Assembly: GCA_023442945.1 (NCBI GenBank)
Contig: JAEZWW010000095.1
Coordinates: 1 to 28,617 of the forward strand
DNA length: 28,617 bases
Source of the DNA: Pseudomonadota bacterium
GTDB taxonomy: Bacteria; Pseudomonadota; Gammaproteobacteria; Burkholderiales; Burkholderiaceae_C
Direction of reading: 5' to 3'
Below the pieces are notes generated by a model. That model did no database searches, was not told where the DNA came from, and saw nothing but the letters and a program-made list of their open reading frames with translations. Positions 14,649-21,164 of this stretch are shown here, in pieces (the first letter of the stretch is position 1; every line of letters begins with the position of its first letter). The position numbers were made by a program, and so were the translations under genes.

Positions 14649-14871
14649 AAAACGCCCCCTTGCAAGGAAACCATGTTTGTGTGGCCGGCATTGCCAGCGC
14701 CGGCCGCCCGTATGCACCACCGGTCCGGCGACGCAACACCCCAATATAGCGCTTTTTCGTGGCAGATTTGTGGCCGGGCGCACGCCCCACCAGCGCAAGG
14801 CGCTACCAAAACCATACCCGCGCCAGCCTTGCCTGCCGCCTGCGCGACCGGGCCAGCTCAGCCGCCTGGAC

Positions 14872-14877
14872 TACAGT
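14872..14877 (+). promoter_or_regulatory. Probable -10 of the crotonase gene, leaderless arrangement
   Basis: TACAGT ends six bases before the ATG at 14884, the same spacing as at yceH. No Shine-Dalgarno sequence lies in between, and the -35 region is weak. Confidence 0.4.
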
Positions 14878-14883
14878 CGCCGC

Positions 14884-15735
14884 ATGAACACCACCGCCCT
14901 ACCCCCCATGACGCGTTTCAGCCTGACGCTGGAACACCACATCGCCCACCTGCGCCTGAACCGCCCCGAGCGCATGAACGCCATGGACCCGGCGTTCTGG
15001 CACGAGCTGGACGCGGTGCTGCGCCAGCTGCACCGCAGCGGCGAGGCGCGTGCGCTGGTCGTCTCGGGCGAAGGCAAGCATTTTTCGTCCGGCATGGACC
15101 TGGCCGTGTTCGGCGACAGCCTGGCGCTGGACGGCGCCAGCCCGGAGGCGCGCGCCGCCGTGTTCGACCGCCTGGGCGAGCTGCAGGCCACCTTCACCCT
15201 GCTGGAGACGCTGCGCATCCCGGTGATCTTTGCCCTGCACGGCGCCTGCGTGGGCGGCGCGGTCGACCTGGTCACGGCGGGCTGCATCCGCTACGCCACG
15301 CGCGACGCCTTCTTCTGCATCCAGGAAATCAACATCGGCATGGTGGCCGACGTCGGCACGCTGCAGCGCCTGCCCAAGCTGCTGCCGATGGCGCTGGTCA
15401 AGGAGCTGGCCTACACCGGCCGCCGCCTGACGGCCGAGCGCGCGCTGGCCTACGGCCTGGTCAACGAGCTGTTCGACACGCCCGAAGCCTGCGTGGCCGC
15501 GGCCCTGCAGTGCGCGCGCGAGATCGCCGCCAAGCCGCCGGTCGCCATCTGGGGTACCAAGCAGGTGCTGCACTACGCGCGCGACCACAGCGTGGAAGAC
15601 AGCCTGCGCCAGATGGGCTGGATTCAGGGCGCGATCTGGAGCAACGAGCACGTGCGCGAAGCCGTGGCCGCGATGAAGGACAAGCGCGCCGGCCAGTTCC
15701 CGCCGCTGGAGCCGATCCAGCCCTTCGGCGGCTGA
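14884..15735 (+). CDS. Crotonase-family protein, delta3,5-delta2,4-dienoyl-CoA isomerase type
   Basis: This 283-residue enzyme of the crotonase fold would isomerise 3,5-dienoyl-CoA to 2,4-dienoyl-CoA in the oxidation of unsaturated fatty acids with odd-numbered double bonds. The oxyanion-hole segments are GKHFSSGMDL (65-73) and HGACVGGAVDLV (119-130). The three acidic residues known from rat ECH1 have equivalents: Asp128 in GGAVDL, Glu148 in FFCIQEI and Asp156 in MVADVGTLQRLPK. This favours the isomerase over a plain hydratase. An ATG at 14911 is an alternative start that would shorten it by nine residues. The gene converges with queF, leaving 23 bp and no clear terminator. Confidence 0.9.
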   Translation: MNTTALPPMTRFSLTLEHHIAHLRLNRPERMNAMDPAFWHELDAVLRQLHRSGEARALVVSGEGKHFSSGMDLAVFGDSLALDGASPEARAAVFDRLGELQATFTLLETLRIPVIFALHGACVGGAVDLVTAGCIRYATRDAFFCIQEINIGMVADVGTLQRLPKLLPMALVKELAYTGRRLTAERALAYGLVNELFDTPEACVAAALQCAREIAAKPPVAIWGTKQVLHYARDHSVEDSLRQMGWIQGAIWSNEHVREAVAAMKDKRAGQFPPLEPIQPFGG

Positions 15736-15758
15736 TCGCGCAGGACGAAAGGCGCCGC

Positions 15759-16625
15759 TTACTGCCGCGCCGTGCGCGCGCTGGGCGGCAAGGTGCCCGG
15801 GTGGCTGGTGCGCCAGGGGTTGATGTCCAGCCCGCCGCGGCGGGTGTAGCGCGCGTACACCGTCAGCTTGGTCGGGCGGCAGCGCTGCCACAGGTCGGTG
15901 AAGATGCGCTCGGCGCAGTGCTCGTGAAAGTCGCTGTGGCCGCGGAAGCTGACGATGTAGCGCAGCAGCCCGGCCTGGTCGATCTGCGGGCCGGCGTAGC
16001 GGATCTGCACGCTGCCCCAGTCGGGCTGGCCGGTCACCGGGCAATTGCTTTTCAGCAGCTGGCTGGTCAGCGTCTCTTCCACCGGCTGTTCGTCGAACGC
16101 GGCGCTCAGCAGTTCGGGCGCGGGCTGGTAGCGGTCGCAGTCGATGTCCAGCCGGTCCAGGCTCAGGCCGTCCAGCTCCTGGATCGGCTCGCGGTCGAAG
16201 TCGGGCGGGAGCACCAGACGCACCACCGCCGACTGCTGCACCGGCCCGCCCTGCCACAGCGCGGCGCTGACGTCGGCCTGCAGGCGCTGCTTGACCTCTT
16301 GTTCGCTGGCGAAACGGCTGCCGTTGAAGCTGTTCAGGTACAGCTTGAAGGACTTGCTTTCGACGATGTGCGTGCTCTCGCACGGCACCACCACCTGCGC
16401 GATCGCCACCTGCGGCTTGCCGCGCGTGTTCAGCCAGGACAGCTCGTACGCCGTCCACAGGTCCGCGCCAAAAAAGCGCGGCTGGCCGGTGATGCCCAGC
16501 TGGGCGCGCTGCGGCGCACGCGGAATGGCGAACAACAGCGACGGGTCGTACTGGTCGGCGTAGACGCTGGCCTGGCCAAGCGGCGAGTCCTGGGGCGTGG
16601 CGGGGGAATCGGGCGAAGAAGTCAT
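15759..16625 (-). CDS. queF: NADPH-dependent 7-cyano-7-deazaguanine reductase (QueF)
   Basis: QueF reduces preQ0 nitrile to the preQ1 amine in queuosine tRNA biosynthesis. At 288 residues this is the long, two-domain type found in E. coli (282). The QueF motif ESKSFKLYLNS is at 89-99. The catalytic Cys195 lies in LLKSNCPVTGQPDWGS, with Asp202 seven residues later as in the known enzymes. The substrate-binding block FRGHSDFHEHCAERIF is present. The ATG at 16625 overlaps the TGA of the upstream alpha/beta hydrolase gene in an ATGA arrangement, so the two are translated from one mRNA. Confidence 0.96.
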   Translation of the reverse strand: MTSSPDSPATPQDSPLGQASVYADQYDPSLLFAIPRAPQRAQLGITGQPRFFGADLWTAYELSWLNTRGKPQVAIAQVVVPCESTHIVESKSFKLYLNSFNGSRFASEQEVKQRLQADVSAALWQGGPVQQSAVVRLVLPPDFDREPIQELDGLSLDRLDIDCDRYQPAPELLSAAFDEQPVEETLTSQLLKSNCPVTGQPDWGSVQIRYAGPQIDQAGLLRYIVSFRGHSDFHEHCAERIFTDLWQRCRPTKLTVYARYTRRGGLDINPWRTSHPGTLPPSARTARQ

Positions 16626-17530
16626 GGCTGGGCGGCGTCAACCGACTGCAGAAAAGGAAGCTGCACCGCCAGCACGCGGCGCACGATTTCGGGGTGCGGC
16701 GCGGGGGCCAGGTCGTGCGCCATGTCAGGGATGACTTCCAGCCGCGCGCCGGGGATGCGCCGCGCCGTGTCCTGACCACCGGCCAGCGGCACCAGCGGGT
16801 CTTCGGCGCCGTGCACGACCAGCGTGGGCGCCGTGATGCGCGCCAGCTTGGCGGCGCGCCCGGTGTCGGCCACGATGGCCGCCAGCTGGCGCAGCGTGGC
16901 CGCGGTCTGCGGGCGGTGGCGCGCGGCGGTGGCGCGAAAGACGTCCATCAGCTGCGCCTCGGTCGGCGCCAGCGTGCGGCTGCTGATGGTCTTCAAAAAC
17001 CGGATGTAGTAGGCCATCAGCGCCGCGTCATCGCCTGCGCGCGTGCGGCCCATGCCCACGCGCATGACCTCGGGCCGGGGCTTGAGCAGCCCGCGCCCGC
17101 CGCTGCTACCCATGAGCGAGCTGAGGCTGATCACCCGATCTGGCGCGGCCAGGGCGAGGCGCTGCGCGATCATGGCGCCCATGCTCATGCCGACGACGTG
17201 CGCGCGCGGCACGCCCAGCGCGTCCAGCACGCCCAGGGCGTCACCCGCCATGTCGGCCAAACGGTAGGGCACGCGCGGGCGCAGGCCCAGGCGCGCGCGC
17301 AGGGCGATCCAGGGGATGACGGGCGTGCCGCTGGCGCGCACGTGGGTGGACAGGCCGGCGTCGCGGTTGTCCATGCGGATGACGCGGTAGCCCGCATCGA
17401 CCAGGGCTTGCACCCAGGCCGCCGGCCAGTGCGTCAACTGGCCGCCCAGGCCCATCAACAGCAGCACGGGCGTGCCGGTGCCGCCGCTGTCTTCGACCTC
17501 GATCTGCAGCCCGGATACTTCAATTTTCAT
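16622..17530 (-). CDS. Alpha/beta hydrolase
   Basis: This 302-residue alpha/beta-hydrolase-fold protein has the nucleophile elbow GMSMGA (Ser116), an acid in HGAEDPLVP (Asp244) and a histidine in PDMAHDLAP (His272), a complete triad. MDNRDAGLST near 53-62 and the LLMGLGGQLTHWP oxyanion region place it with esterase/lipase-like or haloperoxidase-like members; the substrate is unknown. No signal peptide is seen. It overlaps queF by ATGA. The start codon is directly next to repeat R8: the complement of ATG shares its AT with the first bases of the repeat, and no Shine-Dalgarno sequence is present, so its leader is made of repeat sequence. Confidence 0.9.
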   Translation of the reverse strand: MKIEVSGLQIEVEDSGGTGTPVLLLMGLGGQLTHWPAAWVQALVDAGYRVIRMDNRDAGLSTHVRASGTPVIPWIALRARLGLRPRVPYRLADMAGDALGVLDALGVPRAHVVGMSMGAMIAQRLALAAPDRVISLSSLMGSSGGRGLLKPRPEVMRVGMGRTRAGDDAALMAYYIRFLKTISSRTLAPTEAQLMDVFRATAARHRPQTAATLRQLAAIVADTGRAAKLARITAPTLVVHGAEDPLVPLAGGQDTARRIPGARLEVIPDMAHDLAPAPHPEIVRRVLAVQLPFLQSVDAAQP

Positions 17531-17582
17531 AGCTGGCTGCGCAGATGGCTGTAGGGCCAGAGGGCGATTTGGCTTGAAATCA
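17529..17582 (+). repeat. Three-hairpin interspersed repeat abutting a start codon (R8)
   Basis: ATAGC (17529-17533), CTGGCT (17533-17538) with GGCCAG (17555-17560), and GATTT (17566-17570) with AAATC (17577-17581) are all present. The left hairpin arm would reach into the first codons of the hydrolase gene, where TACTTCAATTTTC resembles TACTCTCAAATTC of copy R10. Confidence 0.88.
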
Positions 17583-17594
17583 GCGCTGCGGCTT

Positions 17595-18443
17595 TCAACG
17601 GAACTCGCGCTCGCGCAGCCATTTGGTGGCGATCCACTTCTCGCCCGCGATCACCGGCGCGCCGCCGTGCAGCGTGCCGGTGGACGGGTGCGGCCGTTCG
17701 TAGCTGAAGAACACCGCATTGCCGCGCTTGGGCGCGACCGACAGGTGCACGTTGGGGAACACCGTGCCGCCGCCTTTTTCGGGCTCACTCAGGTACATGA
17801 CGACAGTGCCCACGCGCTGGCCGCCGCGCTGCAAGATGGTGGGCGTGCCGGGCTCGTCCGGGTCGAAGTAGTCGTAGTGCGGCTTGTATTCGGTGCCCGG
17901 CACGTACTGCAGGATCTGCAGGCCTTCGCCGTTGATCTCGGGCCAGTTGACCAGCTTGGCGATGCGCGCTTCGATGCGGCGCACCAAATCCGTTTCGCCG
18001 CGCTGGAAGAACATGCCCTGGCTGGTGCGGTCGGCGTTGACTTCCTCGCCACCGGTCTTGGTCGCCACCGTGAGCGATCGGCTCAGCCGTGGCTTGGCCG
18101 CCTCGATCAACTGGTCGCATTCCTCGTCCGACAGCAGGCCGCCAAACACCACCACGCGCGGCGCCGCCATGACGCTGAGCACCGCGACCTGCCGGTCACC
18201 GCCGTCCAGGTACAGCGGGCCCTCTTCCACATCCGGTTCGGGCACGGGCGAGGACGGCGGCAAGCCCTGCTCGGCGGCCTTTTCGTCCAGGTGGCCGCGC
18301 AAGGTGGTTTCCATCGCGTCGATGGCGACGTCCTCGTCCCAGCCCGAGGCCTTCATCGACTGCAGCACCGATTCGGCGCTGTGCCCGGCCTGGGCCTGGT
18401 CAACGATCCATTTGCGAAGTTCGGGGGTGATCTGTTGGCTCAT
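17595..18443 (-). CDS. 2-oxoglutarate/Fe(II) oxygenase, prolyl 4-hydroxylase-like
   Basis: The protein has 282 residues. The C-terminal P4H catalytic domain (about 95-280) has the iron ligands His189 and Asp191 in EYKPHYDYFDP and the distal His259 in STGTLHGGAPV. Lys269 in GEKWIATKW is placed to bind the 2-oxoglutarate carboxylate. ADRTSQGMFF and RVGTVVMYLSEPEKGGGTVFP are further family blocks. The first ~55 residues are a small helical domain (TPELRKWIVDQAQAG, SAESVLQSMKASGW) also seen in bacterial relatives. Bacterial P4Hs act on proteins such as EF-Tu or on unknown substrates; the target here is not known. It starts four bases after the yaaA stop, so the two form an operon. Confidence 0.92.
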   Translation of the reverse strand: MSQQITPELRKWIVDQAQAGHSAESVLQSMKASGWDEDVAIDAMETTLRGHLDEKAAEQGLPPSSPVPEPDVEEGPLYLDGGDRQVAVLSVMAAPRVVVFGGLLSDEECDQLIEAAKPRLSRSLTVATKTGGEEVNADRTSQGMFFQRGETDLVRRIEARIAKLVNWPEINGEGLQILQYVPGTEYKPHYDYFDPDEPGTPTILQRGGQRVGTVVMYLSEPEKGGGTVFPNVHLSVAPKRGNAVFFSYERPHPSTGTLHGGAPVIAGEKWIATKWLREREFR

Positions 18444-18447
18444 GTCT

Positions 18448-19221
18448 TTACTGCTTGCGGCGGAACACCAGCCGGTCGGGGCTGGAGGCGGTGGGAGCGA
18501 AGGCGTAGCCTTCCAAATCGAACCCTTCCAGCTGCGCCGGTCGGCTGATGCGGTGCTGAGCGGCGTAGCGGGCCATCAGCCCGCGCGCGCGCTTGGCAAA
18601 AAAGCTGATGACCTTGTATTGGCCGCTCTTGTAGTCTTCGAACACGCAGTCGATCACGCGCGCCTTCAGCGCCTTGCGCGCCACCGCCTTGAAGTATTCC
18701 TGCGACGCCAGGTTGACGATGACCGGCGTTTTGTCGGCCGCGGCGCGCTGGTTCAGGTACTCGGCGATCTGCGTGCCCCAGAACTGGTACAGGTTGGCGC
18801 CGTGGTCGGTGGCCAGTGGCGTGCCCATCTCCAGCCGGTACGGCTGCATGCGGTCCAGCGGGCGCAGCACGCCGTACAGGCCGCTCAGGATGCAGACATG
18901 CTGTTGCAGCCAGTCGAGCTGCTTGACCGTCAAACTGCCCGCCTGCAAGCCGCCGTACACGTCGCCGTTGAAGGCCAGCACCGCCTGGCGCGCGTTGTGC
19001 GCCGTGGCGCGCGGGCGCCAGGCGGCGTAACGCGCCACGTTCAGGGCGGACAGCGCGTCACTCAGGTGCATCAGCTGGGCGATCTGCTGCGGCGACTGCT
19101 CGCGCAGCACGTCGATCAGCTCAGCCGACTGCTTGGGAAACAGGGGGGACGTGTGGGGCACATCGGCCGGCACAGCGCTCTCATAGTCCAGCGCCTTGGC
19201 CGGGGACAATACAAACAACAT
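18448..19221 (-). CDS. yaaA: Peroxide stress protein YaaA
   Basis: This 257-residue DUF328 protein is nearly the length of E. coli YaaA (258), which lowers intracellular free iron and limits DNA and protein damage under H2O2. Matching blocks are MLFVLSPAKALDYES, NARQAVLAFNGDVYGGLQA, LSGLYGVLRPLDRMQPYRLEMG, LYQFWG, VNLASQEYFKAV and VISFFAKRARGLMARY. The ATG at 19221 aligns with the E. coli start, and the longer open frame to 19473 is the shadow of truC. Its start codon overlaps the truC start codon on the other strand, so its promoter must lie inside truC. Pairing with an Fe(II) oxygenase downstream suggests a link to iron or oxygen chemistry (inference). Confidence 0.96.
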   Translation of the reverse strand: MLFVLSPAKALDYESAVPADVPHTSPLFPKQSAELIDVLREQSPQQIAQLMHLSDALSALNVARYAAWRPRATAHNARQAVLAFNGDVYGGLQAGSLTVKQLDWLQQHVCILSGLYGVLRPLDRMQPYRLEMGTPLATDHGANLYQFWGTQIAEYLNQRAAADKTPVIVNLASQEYFKAVARKALKARVIDCVFEDYKSGQYKVISFFAKRARGLMARYAAQHRISRPAQLEGFDLEGYAFAPTASSPDRLVFRRKQ

Positions 19222-19930
19222 GCTGCCGATTTTGTACCAAGACGCGCACCTGGTCGCCGTGGACAAGCCGGCCGGCCTGCTGGTGCACCGCACCGGCCTG
19301 GATGCGGGCGAAACGCGCTTCGCCGTGCAGCTGCTGCGCGACCAGCTGGGCCGACCCGTGTGGCCGCTGCACCGCCTGGACAAAGGCACGAGCGGGGTAT
19401 TGCTTTTTGCCCTGGACGCAGACACCGCCAGCGCAGCCACCTCCTTGTTTGATAGCGATGGCGACATCGACAAACGCTACCTCGCCGTCGTGCGCGGCTG
19501 GCCGGCGGAGCATGGGCGCATCGACCACGCCTTGAAACGCCTGCCCGACGATGTGCGTGCATCAGCCCGCGCGCTGGAGGTGCAGCCCGCCGTCACCCAT
19601 TTCGAACGCCTGGCGCGCTACGCCCTGCCCTTGCCTTACGGCGCTTTTGACCACACGCGCTGCGCCCTGCTGGCCCTGCGCCCCGAAACCGGGCGGCGCC
19701 ACCAGTTGCGCCGGCACTGCAAGCACATCGCCCACCCGATCCTGGGCGACGCGACGCATGGCAAGGGCCCGCTGAACCGCGCGGTAGCCGATTGGCTGGG
19801 GCTGCCAAGGCTGTGGCTGCACGCGCAGGCGCTGAGCCTGCCGCACCCGTGGCGCCATGAACGGATCGCCATTGAAGCGCCGCCGGGCAGCGAATGGCGG
19901 CGCTGGGACGCGGTGCGCGTGGCGGATTGA
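19220..19930 (+). CDS. truC: tRNA pseudouridine(65) synthase (TruC)
   Basis: This 236-residue RluA-family pseudouridine synthase would convert U65 of some tRNAs. The start MLPILYQDAHLVAVDKPAGLLVH matches E. coli TruC from its first residue, fixing the ATG at 19220. The catalytic Asp54 is in HRLDKGTSGV. The TruC-type block is PETGRRHQLRRHCKHIAHPI, then LGDATHGKG. Upstream in-frame TTG at 19196 would add eight residues and lies in yaaA. The ATG shares CATG with the opposite start of yaaA. A GGGGA 13 bases upstream is too distant to be a good ribosome site. Confidence 0.95.
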   Translation: MLPILYQDAHLVAVDKPAGLLVHRTGLDAGETRFAVQLLRDQLGRPVWPLHRLDKGTSGVLLFALDADTASAATSLFDSDGDIDKRYLAVVRGWPAEHGRIDHALKRLPDDVRASARALEVQPAVTHFERLARYALPLPYGAFDHTRCALLALRPETGRRHQLRRHCKHIAHPILGDATHGKGPLNRAVADWLGLPRLWLHAQALSLPHPWRHERIAIEAPPGSEWRRWDAVRVAD

Positions 19931-19941
19931 AGGGGATCGGG

Positions 19942-19961
19942 GCCGCGGGCAAAGCCGCGGC
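19942..19961. terminator. GC hairpin between convergent genes
   Basis: GCCGCGG at 19942-19948 pairs with CCGCGGC at 19955-19961 around a six-base loop. There is no T-run on either strand, so intrinsic termination is doubtful. Confidence 0.35.
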
Positions 19962-19969
19962 GCCGCGTA

Positions 19970-20821
19970 TCAGAAGCCGGTGTCGCGACCGGCCAGGACG
20001 AATTCGTACAGCAGCACGCTGAAGCCGCTGGGCACGTAGTCGAGCGTGCAGTCCAGCAGCATGGGCACTTCCATGTCCGGCAGCAGGCGGCTGACGCGCA
20101 GGGCGACGCGCAGCGTGACGTCTTCGCCCGCCACGGCGTAGGTGTGGCCCAGGCCTTGCGCCAAAAACACCAGGATGTCGACATCGTGGCGCACGTCGCC
20201 GCTGGATTCGATCAGCTGCGTGGCGGCTTCGGAGCCCAGGGCCATCAGCACCTGGGTCATGTAGGCCTGGGCGGCGACCGGCGTGCGCATCGGGACCTGC
20301 TCGGCCTCGATGCTGTTGACCGTGGCCGCCACGCCGGGTGGCCGGGGGGCGCGCAGCGGGTCGGCGCGCGTCGGCTTGCTGGCGGCGCGATCGGGCGCGT
20401 TGCGCTCTGCCCCCAGCTCGGCCCGCACCGGCGCCACCGCCGAAAAGTCGGGCGCGGGCACGTCGGCCAGGCGGGTCAGCTCTTCCAGCGACATGCGCGG
20501 CAGCGACGCGGGCTCAGGCACCGGCGGCAGGCTGCTGTCCAGCTCGCTGGCCAGAAAACGGGTGGGCGGGTCCTGGGGCGCTGCGGCCAGGTCGCTGAGG
20601 AGGATATCCGGGATGCTGGGGTTCGACTCGCCATGAATGACGACGAACCCGCGGCGCGCGAGGTTGTCCACATCTGCCAACACGCCCACGCCGAACAGGT
20701 CGGCCAGCTCGTCCATGGTGCGGCTGCCGTTGACCAGCACCATCAGCTGCCGCTCACGCAGGTTCAGCGCGTTGCGCTCGCGCAGCGCGGCCCGACCTTC
20801 GTGTGTTTTCTGGTAAATCAT
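19970..20821 (-). CDS. Hypothetical protein with winged-helix-like N-terminus
   Basis: I do not recognise this 283-residue protein as a named family. The first ~65 residues read like a small winged-helix module (MIYQKTHEGRAAL, LNLRERQLMVLVNGSRTMDELADLF, VDNLARRGFVVIHG). Residues about 75-165 form a Pro/Ala/Arg-rich low-complexity linker. A conserved-looking helical domain follows (AAQAYMTQVLMALGSEAATQLIESSG), and the C-terminus ends in a strand-rich part (MLLDCTLDYVPSGFSVLLYEFVLAG). There is no signal peptide or membrane segment. It stands alone, convergent with truC, with a long upstream region that contains an FNR-type site. A regulatory or signalling role is a guess from the N-terminus only. 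Confidence 0.75.
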   Translation of the reverse strand: MIYQKTHEGRAALRERNALNLRERQLMVLVNGSRTMDELADLFGVGVLADVDNLARRGFVVIHGESNPSIPDILLSDLAAAPQDPPTRFLASELDSSLPPVPEPASLPRMSLEELTRLADVPAPDFSAVAPVRAELGAERNAPDRAASKPTRADPLRAPRPPGVAATVNSIEAEQVPMRTPVAAQAYMTQVLMALGSEAATQLIESSGDVRHDVDILVFLAQGLGHTYAVAGEDVTLRVALRVSRLLPDMEVPMLLDCTLDYVPSGFSVLLYEFVLAGRDTGF

Positions 20822-20994
20822 GAGCAGAGTGAGGGATATGGAACGAATTGAAACACGGCAGCACGATGCCGATCAGTCAAAGCCGGGACTTTGCCGCATA
20901 CGAAAGTATTTTTTGCGCAATATCAGGCACTGGTGTGGTGGTTTTCGCTACACCGGGCTGAGACTGACACAGCGGTGACAGAATTTGCCCGCGG

Positions 20995-21010
20995 CTTGAT
21001 CCAAATCAAG
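20995..21010. promoter_or_regulatory. Perfect FNR/Anr-type binding site
   Basis: CTTGATCCAAATCAAG is a perfect palindrome and contains the exact TTGAT-N4-ATCAA consensus of FNR, Anr and related oxygen-responsive regulators. Its centre lies about 181 bp upstream of the hypothetical gene at 19970-20821, the only gene it could head on either side. The permease gene on the other side ends rather than starts here. Confidence 0.6.
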
Positions 21011-21076
21011 CCTGTTCGCCTGGCATCTGCCTAGCCCACCGAGCGCTCCTCTGCAAGCCATGGCCGGCCCCAACTT

Positions 21077-21140
21077 ATTTCTAAGCGTTTTTGCACGCTG
21101 GCCCTACTGCCACTTGCCCAGCCAGCTATTAAAACAATAG
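21077..21140 (-). repeat. Three-hairpin interspersed repeat, opposite orientation (R9)
   Basis: On the minus strand: CTATTGTTTTAATAGC, CTGGCTGGGCAAG, AGTAGGGCCAG, GCGTGC-AAAAAC-GC and AGAAAT. The first two hairpins are intact (CTATT with AATAG, CTGGC with GCCAG). It lies just beyond the permease stop. Confidence 0.85.
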
Positions 21141-21164
21141 TCTTTATCCCGACGTGCGAGCCCA

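Larger units (their letters stand above)
20822..21164. other. 343-bp intergenic region with FNR-type site and a repeat
   Basis: No coding frame is supported. The part at 20860-20960 is locally AT-richer than the surroundings and is a plausible promoter area for the minus-strand hypothetical gene, but I could not place a good -10/-35 pair. The FNR-type dyad and repeat R9 are listed separately. Confidence 0.6.

Noticed and set aside
13584..16775. 1063-residue plus-strand open frame
   Set aside because: It crosses several genes with clear homology (P-loop protein, HNH, crotonase, queF) in other frames; composition is typical of a GC shadow.
19448..19475. TTTGATAGCGATGG inside truC, resembling the start of the repeat
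   Set aside because: Only the first few bases match, and the rest encodes residues conserved in TruC.
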